DNA of 64,000 nucleotides from DATBRV01 sp036560145 (GCA_036560145.1 DATBRV010000020.1:20246-84245), one strand, 5' to 3'; numbered from the stretch's first letter, positions 7,536 through 16,446 are shown. The notes: generated by a model not told the origin, from the letters alone. Program-made: numbers and translations.

Positions 7536-8642
7536 TCAGCGGGTCTCCGGCGCCGCCTGCCAGACGAACTGGCAGCGCGTGACGCGCACCCCCGCCAGCT
7601 CTTCCAGGCCGATCCGGCGCACGTAGCAGGCGTGGGGCACGACCAGCGGACAGGCGATCAGCGCGAAGAGCGCCGAGAGGCCGAGCAGGGCCAGCTCGCG
7701 CCGCCTCTGCGCGGCGCACCAGACGCCGGCCGAGATCGCGACGGGGATCGCGAGCACCGAGAGGCCGCGCAGGGGCGTCACCAGCGTGCGTAGGCCGAAG
7801 GGCGCCAGCCAGAAATTGGTCGCCCAGAGGGCCACCAGGGCGGCCGCGAAGCAGGCGAGCGGCTGCGAGCGGCGCCAGGTGGCGCGCGCGCCCGCCGCCG
7901 CCGCCAGCAGCGCCAGCGGGTTCGCCAGCGGCGCCAGCCAGGGCCAGCTCGCCGGCAGCAGATCCTCGGCCCGCGAGAGCGAGTAGCCGCCCTGCGCAAA
8001 GAGGAGTGCCTGCGCGAACGTGCAGCCCGCGCCGAGGTGGGCGAGCAGCAGGGGCAGGGCTCCGAGAGCGCCGACGGCGAGCGCGACCAGCGCGCGCGCG
8101 TCGCGCCGCGCGAGGGCCAGGATCCCGGCCGTCAGCCCGAAGAGCAGCGCCGCCGCCGTGTGTAACGCGAAGCAGGCCGCCAGCGCGGCCGCGAGGGCCG
8201 CGCGGCGTCCGCGCAGGAGAAAGCCCAGGCCGAAGAGCAGCAGCCCGTAGCCGGCGGCCTCCACGCGAGGCGTGCACCAGGAGAGCGAGAGCAGGAAGGG
8301 CGTCAGCGCGAAGATCGCGGTACAGGCGTCCGGCAGCGCCGCGGCCTTCTGGAAGCTCCGGAACCCCGCGATCAGGAGCAGCGCCGCGGCCAGCGCGAAG
8401 ACCTTGGGATAGAGCGCGAGGCCGAGCGCGGGAGCCAGCGCCGCGCCGAGCCAGTGATAGCCGGGTGCGTATGGGTTGTAGAGCCCCGGGCTGCTGGCCA
8501 CCGCCTGGATCAGGCGCAGGTGCGGGATCAGATCGGCGCCGCCCCAGAGACCCTCGCGTCCGAAGATGAGCAGCGCGTGCAGCAACACGGCCAGGCCGAC
8601 GCAGGCCCAGGCGAGCCGCTCGCTCGAGAGCGCGAGCTTCAG
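7536..8642 (-). CDS. Polytopic membrane protein, possibly GT-C-like
   Basis: About 368 residues, very rich in Leu and Ala, with roughly nine or ten hydrophobic segments and short charged loops. The first loop has GGADLIPHLRLIQAV followed by PYAPGYHWLG, which recalls the acidic first loop of GT-C glycosyltransferases, but no family can be named with confidence. The start is uncertain: the frame runs past the stop of the preceding gene without an ATG. Candidates are a CTG overlapping that stop (8642) or a TTG near 8683. Tight coupling to the secreted protein gene and to enolase makes these one operon. The function is unknown. Confidence 0.6.
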   Translation of the reverse strand: MKLALSSERLAWACVGLAVLLHALLIFGREGLWGGADLIPHLRLIQAVASSPGLYNPYAPGYHWLGAALAPALGLALYPKVFALAAALLLIAGFRSFQKAAALPDACTAIFALTPFLLSLSWCTPRVEAAGYGLLLFGLGFLLRGRRAALAAALAACFALHTAAALLFGLTAGILALARRDARALVALAVGALGALPLLLAHLGAGCTFAQALLFAQGGYSLSRAEDLLPASWPWLAPLANPLALLAAAAGARATWRRSQPLACFAAALVALWATNFWLAPFGLRTLVTPLRGLSVLAIPVAISAGVWCAAQRRRELALLGLSALFALIACPLVVPHACYVRRIGLEELAGVRVTRCQFVWQAAPETR

Positions 8643-9406
8643 GGCGAAGCCGGGGGCGGCCCCGGCGGGGTGACGAGCCAATCCGTGCTGAAGGACGCCG
8701 CGGGCGCGTTGGCGGCGGTCGCCTTCAGGATCTCGAGCCGCGCGGGGGTCTGGCCCGGGGCCTCGATCGAGATCCAGCGCGGCAGCCGCACGCCGCCGAA
8801 ATCCTCGGAGGGGCCGAAACGAAAGCGCACGCCGTCGCCGCGGTCGATGCGCACCACCTCGAAGCTCTCCATGTCGACCCAGAGCGACGGCTGCGCGGGC
8901 TCGACGCCGTCGGGCCCGCGCACCGCGCGGCCGCCCAGCACGTAGCAGTCGTGGTCGTCGCCGAGACCGAGCTCGGCCCGATCGGCGGCCACGCCGAAGC
9001 TGCCGAGCGCCGCCTGGAGCGCCGCGCCGGAAACCGCTTGGAGCACGAAGACCGGCGGCAGGAACGGACGCGGCTGATCGATCAGCTGACCGTCCCGGCT
9101 CGCGCCGTACTCGCTTCCCTGCACCAGATGGCGCTCGACGAAGCCGCGCGTGCTGCGCAGCTCGAGACGCGCGAGGCCCGTCGGATGCGTGGTGAGCACG
9201 CCCTGCGCGAGCGGCTCGCCCTCGCCGATCCTCAGCGACACGTCGATCCAGAGCGGCCCCGAGCGGCCCGCCGCGCGATTCGCGATCGCGACGGCATCGG
9301 CGATCCGCTGCGCGCTCGGGATCGCCGCGGCCGAAGTCGCCGCGGGCAGCACGAGCGCGAGCGCGGCGATCGCGAGAGAGAGCGCGCGCCGCCGGCGGGG
9401 ACTCAC
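8639..9406 (-). CDS. Secreted or periplasmic protein, LolA-like beta fold possible
   Basis: 255 residues. The N-terminus has basic residues, a hydrophobic core (LSLAIAALALVLPAATSAAA) and a likely signal peptidase I site near residue 27. The remainder has alternating beta-type segments (WIDVSLRIGEGEP, LARLELRSTRGF, WVDMESFEVVRI, FRFGPSEDFGGVRLPRWI). This pattern is seen in outer-membrane-lipoprotein-sorting (LolA/LolB-like) domains, where a sentence of the form 'residue pattern D-x-x-x-x-x-V-x-R-I' is common, but no diagnostic motif proves it. The GTG start overlaps the enolase stop (GTGA). The function is unknown; export is likely. Confidence 0.6.
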   Translation of the reverse strand: MSPRRRRALSLAIAALALVLPAATSAAAIPSAQRIADAVAIANRAAGRSGPLWIDVSLRIGEGEPLAQGVLTTHPTGLARLELRSTRGFVERHLVQGSEYGASRDGQLIDQPRPFLPPVFVLQAVSGAALQAALGSFGVAADRAELGLGDDHDCYVLGGRAVRGPDGVEPAQPSLWVDMESFEVVRIDRGDGVRFRFGPSEDFGGVRLPRWISIEAPGQTPARLEILKATAANAPAASFSTDWLVTPPGPPPASP

Positions 9407-10701
9407 CGGCGCGGGCTCGTCGAGAGCGTGCTGCGGCCCGCGTAACGGGCGCGGGTGCCGAGCTCGTCCTGGATGCGCAGCAGGCGGTTGTACTTGCAGA
9501 CGCGGTCCGTGCGCGAGAGCGATCCGGTCTTGATCTGCCCGCAGCCGCTCCCGACCGCGAGGTCGGCGATGGTGGTGTCCTCGGTCTCCCCGGAGCGGTG
9601 CGAGACCACCGACGCATAGCCGGCCTCGCGCGCGACACGGATCGCCTCGAGCGTCTCGGAGAGGGTTCCGATCTGGTTGAGCTTGATCAGGATGGCGTTG
9701 CCGACCCGCTTGCCGATCCCCTCGCGCAGGATCGCGGGGTTGGTGACGAAGAGGTCGTCGCCGACCAGCTGGAGGCGCTCGCCGAGCTTGCGCGTGAGCG
9801 AGGCCCAGCCGTCCCAGTCGCCCTCGGCGAGGCCGTCCTCGATCGAGAGCACCGGGTAGCGCGAGGCCCAGTCCTCCCAGAAGGCGATCAGCTCGTCCGA
9901 GCCGAGGCTGCGGCCGTCGAGCTGGTAGCGCCCACCCTCGTGGAACTCGCTCGCCGCCGGATCCAGCGCGATCGCGATCTGCTCGCCCGGTCGATAGCCG
10001 GCCTTCTCGATCGCCGCGAGGATCAGCTCGATCGCCTCCCGGTTGCTGGTGAGGTTGGGCGCGAAGCCGCCCTCGTCGCCCACCGCGGTCGAGTAGCCCT
10101 TGGTGTGGAGCACGCCCTTCAGGACGTGGAACACCTCGGCGCCCCAGCGCAGGGCTTCGCCGAAGCTCGGCGCGCCGACCGGAAACAGCATGAACTCCTG
10201 GAGGTCGACGCTGTTGTCGGCGTGGGCGCCCCCGTTGATCACGTTCATCATCGGCGCCGGCAGCAGCGTGGCGGCCTCGCCGCCGAGGAAGCGGTAGAGC
10301 GGGGTGCCGGTGGCGACCGCCGCCGCGCGGGCCGCCGCCAGCGAGACGCCCAGGATCGCGTTCGCGCCAAGCCGTGACTTGGTGGGCGTGCCGTCCAGTG
10401 CGACCAGCGCCCGGTCGAGCGCGGCCTGCTCGACCAGCGTCCCGAGCGGACGCCCGACCGCCGCCTGGGCGAGCTCCCCATTCGCGTTCGCCACCGCGCG
10501 CAGCACGCCCTTGCCGGCGTACCGCTTGGCATCGCCGTCGCGCAGCTCGAGCGCTTCGCGCGAGCCGGTCGACGCCCCGGACGGGACCGCCGCGCTGCCG
10601 ATCGCCCCGCTCGAGGTCCGGATCTCCACCTCGACGGTCGGATTGCCGCGGGAATCCAGGATCTCCCGCGCCCGCACCCCTGCGATCGTCAGCTCGGACA
10701 C
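9403..10701 (-). CDS. eno: Enolase (phosphopyruvate hydratase)
   Basis: 432 residues with the full family pattern: REILDSRGNPTVEVEI at the start, GAPSFGEALRWGAEVFH with the conserved catalytic-loop residues, DEGGFAP, LSIEDGLAEGDWDGW with a metal ligand, GDDLFVTNP, and KLNQIGTLSET with the catalytic lysine, then SHRSGETED. It converts 2-phosphoglycerate to phosphoenolpyruvate in glycolysis. The start is GTG at 10701, with GGGGGAG 5-11 nt upstream. Its stop overlaps the next gene, a secreted protein, so glycolytic and envelope genes are joined in one transcript. Confidence 0.97.
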   Translation of the reverse strand: MSELTIAGVRAREILDSRGNPTVEVEIRTSSGAIGSAAVPSGASTGSREALELRDGDAKRYAGKGVLRAVANANGELAQAAVGRPLGTLVEQAALDRALVALDGTPTKSRLGANAILGVSLAAARAAAVATGTPLYRFLGGEAATLLPAPMMNVINGGAHADNSVDLQEFMLFPVGAPSFGEALRWGAEVFHVLKGVLHTKGYSTAVGDEGGFAPNLTSNREAIELILAAIEKAGYRPGEQIAIALDPAASEFHEGGRYQLDGRSLGSDELIAFWEDWASRYPVLSIEDGLAEGDWDGWASLTRKLGERLQLVGDDLFVTNPAILREGIGKRVGNAILIKLNQIGTLSETLEAIRVAREAGYASVVSHRSGETEDTTIADLAVGSGCGQIKTGSLSRTDRVCKYNRLLRIQDELGTRARYAGRSTLSTSPRR

Positions 10702-10743
10702 TTTCTCCCCCTCAAATGCAGGCGGCTGAGACTAGCAAGTGGA

Positions 10744-10775
10744 GCGCGCAGCGAGCCGCAGGCGAGCGGAGTTCG
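10744..10775 (-). repeat. Dispersed intergenic repeat, copy 4
   Basis: A 32-bp copy differing from copy 1 only at a few positions (GAGCCGCAGGCGAGCGGAGT in the core). It sits between the btuD stop and the enolase start, next to a strong hairpin. Confidence 0.7.
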
Positions 10776-10809
10776 GGTGGCACGCGGCCGCCCGCGTGCC
10801 GGGACCCGA
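10773..10809 (-). terminator. Strong hairpin after the btuFCD operon
   Basis: GGCACGCGG and CCGCGTGCC form a perfect 9-bp stem with a 4-nt loop (10779-10800). It is extended by TCGGGT/ACCCGA after a 3-nt bulge. It begins 3 nt after the stop codon of the ATPase gene. It lacks a U-tract, but the position and stability suit an intrinsic or Rho-assisted 3' end. Confidence 0.5.
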
Positions 10810-10812
10810 AAG

Positions 10813-11607
10813 CTAGCAACCCGTGGCTCGCTTCGGGACGACGTGGAGCGTGCCGTCCGCGGCGGTCAGGATCTCCGCCTCGACCTCGAAGGTCGCGCGC
10901 AGGTGCGCGGGGGTGAGCACCTCGCGCGGGGCGCCCACCGCGTGCAGCTCGCCCGCGCGCAGCAGCGCGATCCGGTCGCCGCTGCGCGCGGCGAGGCCGA
11001 GGTCGTGCGAGACGACCAGCGCGCTGCGGCCTTCCCGCGCCAGCTCGCGCACCAGCGCCGCGACGCTCACGCGGTGGCGCAAATCCAGGTGTGCGGTCGG
11101 CTCGTCGAGCAGGAGCACGCGCGGATCCTGCGCGAGGGCGCGCGCCAGCAGCACCAGCTGGCGCTCGCCTCCCGAGAGCTCGAGCACGGAGCGGTCGGCG
11201 AGCGCCTCGATGCCGACCCTCGCCATCGCCTCTCGCGCCCGCTCGAGGTCCGCGGGGGTCTCGAAGCCGAGGGGGCCGAGATGCGGCGAGCGGCCCATCA
11301 GCACCACCTCCCCCACCCGGAAGGGGAACGCGATCACCGCGTCCTGCGGCACCACCGCCAGCACGCGGGCCAGCTCGCGGCGCGAGTAGGCGTCGAGCGG
11401 CCGCCCGAGCAGCGAGACCGAGCCCGCCGTCGGGCGCAGCACGCGCGAGGCGACACGAAAGAGCGTCGTCTTGCCGGCGCCGTTCGGGCCGGCGAGCGTC
11501 AGCACCTCGCCGGCCGCGAGCGAGAGGGTCACCCCGCGCAGCACCTCGCGGGAGCCGGCGACCGCGCTGATCCCCTGGAAGGCGAGCACCGGCGGCTCCC
11601 CGCTCAC
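10813..11607 (-). CDS. btuD: ABC transporter ATP-binding protein, BtuD/FecE type
   Basis: 264 residues with Walker A GPNGAGKTT, Q-loop VPQDAV, signature LSGGERQLVLLARALAQ, Walker B LLLDEPTAHLD and H-loop VVSHDLGLAARSGDRI. The sequence belongs to the FecE/BtuD/FhuC group that powers uptake of cobalamin, haem or ferric siderophores. The start is the GTG at 11607, overlapping the TGA of the permease gene (GTGA). It works with the permease and the binding protein encoded just upstream. The substrate is inferred as cobalamin or an iron chelate; nothing in the sequence decides between them. Confidence 0.9.
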   Translation of the reverse strand: MSGEPPVLAFQGISAVAGSREVLRGVTLSLAAGEVLTLAGPNGAGKTTLFRVASRVLRPTAGSVSLLGRPLDAYSRRELARVLAVVPQDAVIAFPFRVGEVVLMGRSPHLGPLGFETPADLERAREAMARVGIEALADRSVLELSGGERQLVLLARALAQDPRVLLLDEPTAHLDLRHRVSVAALVRELAREGRSALVVSHDLGLAARSGDRIALLRAGELHAVGAPREVLTPAHLRATFEVEAEILTAADGTLHVVPKRATGC

Positions 11608-12620
11608 GGAGCGAAGATCCGCTGCTGGTGGCGGCGCAGCAGCCACAGGAAGACCGGCCCGCCGGCCAGCGAGGTGAGCGCGCCGACCGGCAGCTCGCGA
11701 CCGCCGAGCAGGGTGCGCGCCGCGGTGTCGCACAGGAGCAGGAAGGCGCCGCCGGCGAGCGCGGCCGAGGGGATCAGCAGCCGGTGATCGGGGCCGATCA
11801 GCAGGCGCAGCAGATGCGGGATGATCAGGCCCACGAATCCGACCAGGCCAGCGACCGAGACGGCGGCGCCCACCATCAGCGAGGCCGCCACCAGCAGCAC
11901 GCGCTGCACCCGCGCGACGTCGACGCCCAGCTGCTGCGCCGCCTCCTCGCCGAGCGTCAGCAGGTTCAGGCTGCGCGCGAGCGGCAGTGCGCAGGCGAGG
12001 CCCGCGAGCAGGAAAAGCGCCACCCAACCCGCCACGTCGGCGCGCACGCTGGAGAGGCTTCCGATCAGCCACAGGAAGACGCCGGCTCCCTCGTTCATGC
12101 CGGCGAGCGAGGCCAGGAACACGATCCCCGCCGAGGCGAAGGCGTTGAAGACGACCCCGGTCAGCAGCAGGCTGGTGGGCGAGGCCCGGCTCCCCGAGAC
12201 GAGCCCGAGCAGCAGCGTGGTCGCCAGCGCGCCGGCGAAGGCCGCGGGCGGAACCGCGGCTTGCGAGAGCCCGACGGCGGACCCCAGCGAGAGCACGGCG
12301 ATCCCGCCCAGCGCGGCGCCGCCCGAGACGCCCAGCACGAACGGATCCGCCAGCGGGTTGCGAAGCAGCGCCTGGAACAACACCCCGGAGACCGCCAGCG
12401 AGGCGCCGACCAGCAGCGAGAGCGCCACGCGCGGGAGCCGCACGCGCAGCACGATGTCGGCCGCCGCCCCCTCGCGCTCCGGCGCCAGCAGCGCCGACAC
12501 CACCTCGCTCGGCGAGAGGCTGCTCGGACCGGCGGCGAGCCCGACGATCGCCGAGCCGACGACCGCGAGCGAGAGCAGGACCAGCACGCCCGCGGCGCGG
12601 CGCGCCGTCAGCACCTTCAC
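11604..12620 (-). CDS. btuC: FecCD/BtuC-family ABC transporter permease
   Basis: 338 residues, about ten membrane spans. It has the family landmarks RLPRVALSLLVGASLAVSG, FQALLRNPLADPFVLGVSGG and, near the end, GFVGLIIPHLLRLLIGPDHR with the coupling-helix glycine region, followed by GGRELPVGALTSLAGGPVFL. It is the inner-membrane channel of a type II importer. The start is GTG at 12620, whose last two bases plus the next form the stop of the binding-protein gene. The three genes are therefore coupled in the order binding protein, permease, ATPase. Confidence 0.92.
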   Translation of the reverse strand: MKVLTARRAAGVLVLLSLAVVGSAIVGLAAGPSSLSPSEVVSALLAPEREGAAADIVLRVRLPRVALSLLVGASLAVSGVLFQALLRNPLADPFVLGVSGGAALGGIAVLSLGSAVGLSQAAVPPAAFAGALATTLLLGLVSGSRASPTSLLLTGVVFNAFASAGIVFLASLAGMNEGAGVFLWLIGSLSSVRADVAGWVALFLLAGLACALPLARSLNLLTLGEEAAQQLGVDVARVQRVLLVAASLMVGAAVSVAGLVGFVGLIIPHLLRLLIGPDHRLLIPSAALAGGAFLLLCDTAARTLLGGRELPVGALTSLAGGPVFLWLLRRHQQRIFAP

Positions 12621-13459
12621 GGGCGGCTCCCCGCCGGCGCGGGGTGGATGGCCTCGGCGATCCGCGCGAGCGCACGCTCGGGAAAGGGGCCGGGCAGGGT
12701 CACCTCGGAGGCGGGGATGCGAAGGACGCGGCCCGCCGCCACCGCCGGGAGCGAAGGCCAGCGGGCCCAGAACTCGCGCGGCTCCTCGGGATCCTCGCTG
12801 GCGTCGAGGATCAGCTCCGGCGCGGCCGCGATCAGCCACTCGAGCGAGGCCCTGGGATAGGGTTCTGCGAACATGTTCGCTGGATTTTCCGCACCCGCGG
12901 TGGCGAGCATCGAATCGATGAAGCTACCGCGCCCGACCACGTAGAGCGGCTCGCGCTGGAGCACCAGCACGGTTCGCACCCGCGGCCGGGCCGCACTGGC
13001 CGCGGCGACCTTCCGCCAGGCGCTCTCGATCTCCTGCACCCGCGCGCGGGCGGCGGCTTCCCGTCCGACCCGCGCGCCCAGCGCCTCGATCGACGCCAGC
13101 AGCTCGGCGAGCGTGATGTTCGGGAGCTCGAGCACCTCGACCCCGAGCGCCTCGAGGCGCGCGCGCAGATCGCGCTGTTGCGCGCTCGGAACCAGCACCA
13201 CGAGATCCGGCGTCAGCGCGAGGATCGCTTCGAGGCTCGGGTTGAAGAGCCCCCCCACGGCCGGCAGATCGCGCACGGCGCTCTGCTGGCGCGCGGAGTA
13301 GTCGTCCACCCCGACGAGCTGCGCGCCCGCGCCGAGCGCGAGCAGCGTCGCGGTCAGCGAGGGGTTCAGCGAGACCACTCGGCGGGCGGGCGGCCCCGCG
13401 GCGGCGGGGAGAGCCGCCAGCGCGAGCAGGAGCGCGGCGGCCAGCGGGCGGAGCGGCAT
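12617..13459 (-). CDS. btuF: BtuF-like periplasmic substrate-binding protein
   Basis: 280 residues with a signal peptide (LAAALLLALAALPAAAG, cleavage around residue 21). The two-lobe periplasmic-binding fold of the BtuF/FecB class shows as RRVVSLNPSLTATLLALGAG, VGVDDYS, LPAVGGLFNPSLEAILALTP, DLVVLVPS and later IDSMLATAGAENPANMF. It hands the ligand to the permease encoded next. VSLNPSLTATL and the linker helix match cobalamin-binding BtuF well. I found no cobalamin riboswitch in the short upstream region (13460-13546), so regulation is not visible. Confidence 0.85.
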   Translation of the reverse strand: MPLRPLAAALLLALAALPAAAGPPARRVVSLNPSLTATLLALGAGAQLVGVDDYSARQQSAVRDLPAVGGLFNPSLEAILALTPDLVVLVPSAQQRDLRARLEALGVEVLELPNITLAELLASIEALGARVGREAAARARVQEIESAWRKVAAASAARPRVRTVLVLQREPLYVVGRGSFIDSMLATAGAENPANMFAEPYPRASLEWLIAAAPELILDASEDPEEPREFWARWPSLPAVAAGRVLRIPASEVTLPGPFPERALARIAEAIHPAPAGSRP

Positions 13460-13506
13460 GGCGGCAATTGGTATTTCGGACTCGCCCGCGCTGCCAGCGC
13501 GGAGGA

Positions 13507-13531
13507 CCGGCGGGCCCCGAGGGCCCGCCGG
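13507..13531 (-). terminator. GC-rich perfect hairpin after the ComEA-like gene
   Basis: CCGGCGGGCCC and GGGCCCGCCGG form an 11-bp perfect stem with a CGA loop, 16 nt after the ComEA-like stop and before the btuF start. There is no U-tract. It probably separates the two transcripts. Confidence 0.5.
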
Positions 13532-13546
13532 CCGGCGGCTACCGCC

Positions 13547-13879
13547 TCACTGGACCTGCGCAGTGGTCTTGCCGTCGAGGCGGACGAAGGGGCGCAGGCG
13601 CTCGAGCGCCGTGTCGCCGATTCCCTTGACGTCCTTCAGCTCCTCGACGCTCTTGAACCCGCCGCGCTGCTTGCGCAGATCGATCACGGCCTGCGCCCGG
13701 GCCGCGCCGATGCCCGGCAGCAGCTGGAGCTCGTCCGCCGTGGCGGTGTTCAGGTTGACGACCCCCGAAACCCGCGAGCCGGCGTCGCCTTCCGGCGCGG
13801 CGACGGCCGCGCTGGCCAGCGAGCAGGCCGCGATCAGGGCGAGGGCGAGCGCCCGCGCCACGCGCATTCGATCGGACAT
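13547..13879 (-). CDS. ComEA-like helix-hairpin-helix protein, exported
   Basis: 110 residues: a signal peptide or single anchor (VARALALALIAACSLASAAVA) followed by a complete tandem helix-hairpin-helix domain. The domain reads VNLNTATADELQLLPGIGAA, RAQAVIDLRKQRGGF and SVEELKDVKGIGDTALERL. This is the ComEA/ComE domain, which binds double-stranded DNA in the periplasm during uptake, but many bacteria carry such small proteins without competence. No other com genes are in view. A DNA-binding periplasmic role is the best supported statement. Confidence 0.85.
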   Translation of the reverse strand: MSDRMRVARALALALIAACSLASAAVAAPEGDAGSRVSGVVNLNTATADELQLLPGIGAARAQAVIDLRKQRGGFKSVEELKDVKGIGDTALERLRPFVRLDGKTTAQVQ

Positions 13880-13923
13880 GGACTGGATCTCCCGGGACCA
13901 TCCGGGGCAAGACGAAACCCTGG

Positions 13924-14964
13924 CTAGCGATCGCGTGCGACCGCGAAGTGCGCGCCGGCGAGCAGATCCTCCTTGGCCCGGCAGGCCGTGAAGGGCGCGA
14001 TCGCGGCGATCGCGCGGTCTCGGTGCAGCTCGGCGCGCCGGATCGTGTCCGCCACGCCGTGGTAGCGGTGGACCGCGTCGAGCACCGGCGCGATCTCGAG
14101 CGCGGCGTCCGGCGACGACTCGGCGGCCGGATGCGCGGCGGCCAGCTCCGCGAGCCGCGCGGCGCCCTTCAGCAGCGAGGCGATCGCGTCGCGCTCGGCC
14201 GGGCTACAGCGCTTGAGCGCGAGCAGCAGCGGGAGCGTGATCTTGCCCTCGCGCAGGTCCGCGAAGGCGCGCTTGCCGAGCTCGGCTTCGCCGGCCTCGT
14301 AGTCGAGCGCATCGTCGCGGAGCTGGAAGGCGAGGCCGAGCTCGCGGCCGTACTCGGCGAGCTTGCGCCGCTCCGCGCGGGTCACGCCGCCCAGGATCGA
14401 GCCCGCCTCGCAGGCCGCCGACAAGAGCACGGCGCTCTTGTGCTCGATCACCGCGAAGTAATGGGCCTCGGTGACGCTGGGATCGAAGCTGCGCTCGAGC
14501 TGGAGCAGCTCCCCCTCCGCCATCGAGCGGATGGTGGCCGCGAAGATCCACAGGATGTCGAGATCGCCGTCCTCGACGATCATCGACGAGGCGCGGGCAT
14601 AGAAAAAATCGCCCGCCAGCACCGCGCGCCGATTGCCCCACACGGCGTTCGCCGAGGGCCGCCCGCGGCGCAGCTCCGAGAGATCGACCACGTCGTCGTG
14701 CAGCAGGGTGGCGGTGTGCAGCAGCTCGACCGCCGCCGCCACCTGGACGCAACGCGGTCCGGTGTAGCCGCAGAGCTCCGCGCTCAGCAGCAGCAGGGCC
14801 GGCCGCACGCGCTTGCCCCCGGCGCCGAGCACGTGCTCTCCGAGCGCGCCGACCAGGGCGCTCGCCGAGGAGAGCTGCTCGTGCATGGCGCGATCCACCA
14901 GCTCGAGGCTGGGGGCGATGCGGTCGACCGCGCTCGCGAAGCGGCGCAACGCAGGCTGCGTCAT
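13924..14964 (-). CDS. ispB: Polyprenyl diphosphate synthase (IspB-like)
   Basis: 346 residues with both aspartate-rich motifs of trans-prenyltransferases: LLHDDVVDLSELRRGRPSAN (first DDxxD) and QLRDDALDYEA (second DDxxD). GAGGKRVRPALLLL near residue 50 carries the diphosphate-binding Lys-Arg. It elongates farnesyl or geranyl diphosphate with isopentenyl diphosphate, as for a quinone side chain. Small residues before the first motif and length point to a long-chain (about C40) enzyme, but the chain length is not proven. The upstream promoter ends so near the ATG that the mRNA may be almost leaderless. Confidence 0.92.
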   Translation of the reverse strand: MTQPALRRFASAVDRIAPSLELVDRAMHEQLSSASALVGALGEHVLGAGGKRVRPALLLLSAELCGYTGPRCVQVAAAVELLHTATLLHDDVVDLSELRRGRPSANAVWGNRRAVLAGDFFYARASSMIVEDGDLDILWIFAATIRSMAEGELLQLERSFDPSVTEAHYFAVIEHKSAVLLSAACEAGSILGGVTRAERRKLAEYGRELGLAFQLRDDALDYEAGEAELGKRAFADLREGKITLPLLLALKRCSPAERDAIASLLKGAARLAELAAAHPAAESSPDAALEIAPVLDAVHRYHGVADTIRRAELHRDRAIAAIAPFTACRAKEDLLAGAHFAVARDR

Positions 14965-14973
14965 GGCGGGGCC

Positions 14974-15002
14974 AAGCTAGCCAGACCGGGGCCGTCTGTC
15001 AA
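14974..15002 (-). promoter_or_regulatory. Promoter of the polyprenyl synthase gene
   Basis: On the minus strand TTGACA (14997-15002) is a perfect -35, followed after 17 bp by TAGCTT (14974-14979). The ATG at 14964 is only 9 nt beyond the -10, so the start of transcription would fall 2-3 nt before the start codon and no Shine-Dalgarno could be present. Confidence 0.5.
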
Positions 15003-15051
15003 AGCACCAGAAACATGGAAAGGTCAGTGATTTCGATGAGTTAACTGGTGT

Positions 15052-16446
15052 TCACGGGCCGTGGACGGCACGCCTCGTGCGCAGCCAGGCGACCGCCTCC
15101 GCGACCTCCCGCACCGGGATCAGCTCGGCGCCGGCGGACCCGCGCAGCTCCGTCCCCTCCGGCACCAGCACCCGGCGGAAGCCCAGGCGCGCCGCCTCGC
15201 GGATCCGCAGCTCGGCGCGCGCCACGCGGCGCACCTCTCCGCCCAGCCCGATTTCGCCGCAGGCGGCGACGTCGGCGGGGACCGGGATCTCGAGCCGGCT
15301 GGAGGCGATCGCCAGCGCGAGCGCCAGATCGGCGCCCGGCTCGACCACCCGCACGCCGCCCGCCACGTTGACGTAGACGTCGCGCGAGGCGAGGTCGACG
15401 CCGCCGCGCCGATCCAGCACCGCGAGCAGCAGCGCGAGCCGCCCGTCGTCGATCCCGATGCAGGTGCGCCGTGCGGTTCCGTAGCCCGCCGGGGCCACCA
15501 GCGCCTGGAGCTCGAGCAGCAGCGGCCGGGTTCCCTCGACGAGCGGGGCGATGCACGAGCCCGGCGCGCCCGTGCGGCGCTCGGCCAGGAACAGCTCGCT
15601 CGGGTTCTCGACGCCCTCGAGCCCCGCCCCGGTCATCTGGAAGACGCCCACCTCCTGGGTCGAGCCGAAGCGGTTCTTGCTGGCGCGCAGCAGACGGAAG
15701 GCCTGCCCGCGGTCTCCCTCGAAGCCGAGCACCACGTCGACCAGGTGTTCGAGCACGCGCGGCCCCGCCAGCGTGCCTTCCTTGGTGACGTGTCCGATCA
15801 GGATCAGCGCGGCGCCAGAACTCTTGGCGGTGGCGGCGAGCAGCGCGGCCGATTCGCGCACCTGCGCGACCGATCCCGGCGCGGATTCCACGCGATCGGT
15901 GGCGAGGGTCTGGATCGAGTCGACCAGCACGACGGCGGGGGCGAGCGAGCGCCACGGCTCGGCCAGCGCCTCGACCCGCGTCTCGGCCAGCACGAAGACC
16001 TTCTCGGGAACCACCGGGAGGCGCTGCGCGCGCAGGCGAAGCTGCTCGGGGCTCTCCTCGCCGGTGATGTAGAGGAAGGGACCGAGCGACTCGAGGCCCG
16101 CCGCCAGCTGGAGCGCGAGGGTGCTCTTGCCGACCCCCGGCTCGCCCCCCAGCAGCACCACGCTGCCGGGCACCAGCCCTCCGCCCAGCACTCGGTCGAG
16201 CTCGGGGATCCCGGTCGCGAGGCGAGGCGTCGCAGAGGCCTCTATCTCGCGCAGCATGCGCGGCTTGCCGGCGGCCGCGGGCCCGGGCTCGACGCGCAGC
16301 AGGTCGCGCCCGGCGCCCCCCGCCGCTCCGGCCGCCGCCTCCTCGACCAGCGTCGACCACGCCCCGCACTCGGGACAGCGCCCCAGCCAGCGCGGCTGCT
16401 GCGCGCCGCAGGCGGTGCAGGCGTAGACCGATCTGGCGCGGGCCAT
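15052..16446 (-). CDS. radA: DNA repair protein RadA/Sms
   Basis: 464 residues. The N-terminal zinc ribbon is CTACGAQQPRWLGRCPECGAW. A RecA-like ATPase follows with Walker A LLGGEPGVGKSTLALQLAAG and the RadA-specific motif KNRFG. The C-terminal Lon-protease-like domain contains RDVYVNVAGGVRVVEPGADL but lacks catalytic serine and lysine, as usual. RadA is a hexameric helicase that extends heteroduplex DNA in homologous recombination. The gene is alone, divergent from the biotin operon. Length and motifs are complete. Confidence 0.96.
   Translation of the reverse strand: MARARSVYACTACGAQQPRWLGRCPECGAWSTLVEEAAAGAAGGAGRDLLRVEPGPAAAGKPRMLREIEASATPRLATGIPELDRVLGGGLVPGSVVLLGGEPGVGKSTLALQLAAGLESLGPFLYITGEESPEQLRLRAQRLPVVPEKVFVLAETRVEALAEPWRSLAPAVVLVDSIQTLATDRVESAPGSVAQVRESAALLAATAKSSGAALILIGHVTKEGTLAGPRVLEHLVDVVLGFEGDRGQAFRLLRASKNRFGSTQEVGVFQMTGAGLEGVENPSELFLAERRTGAPGSCIAPLVEGTRPLLLELQALVAPAGYGTARRTCIGIDDGRLALLLAVLDRRGGVDLASRDVYVNVAGGVRVVEPGADLALALAIASSRLEIPVPADVAACGEIGLGGEVRRVARAELRIREAARLGFRRVLVPEGTELRGSAGAELIPVREVAEAVAWLRTRRAVHGP

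Noticed and set aside
13460..13546. Cobalamin riboswitch before btuF
   Set aside because: The gap is 87 bp, too short, and lacks the B12-box; it holds a terminator-like hairpin.
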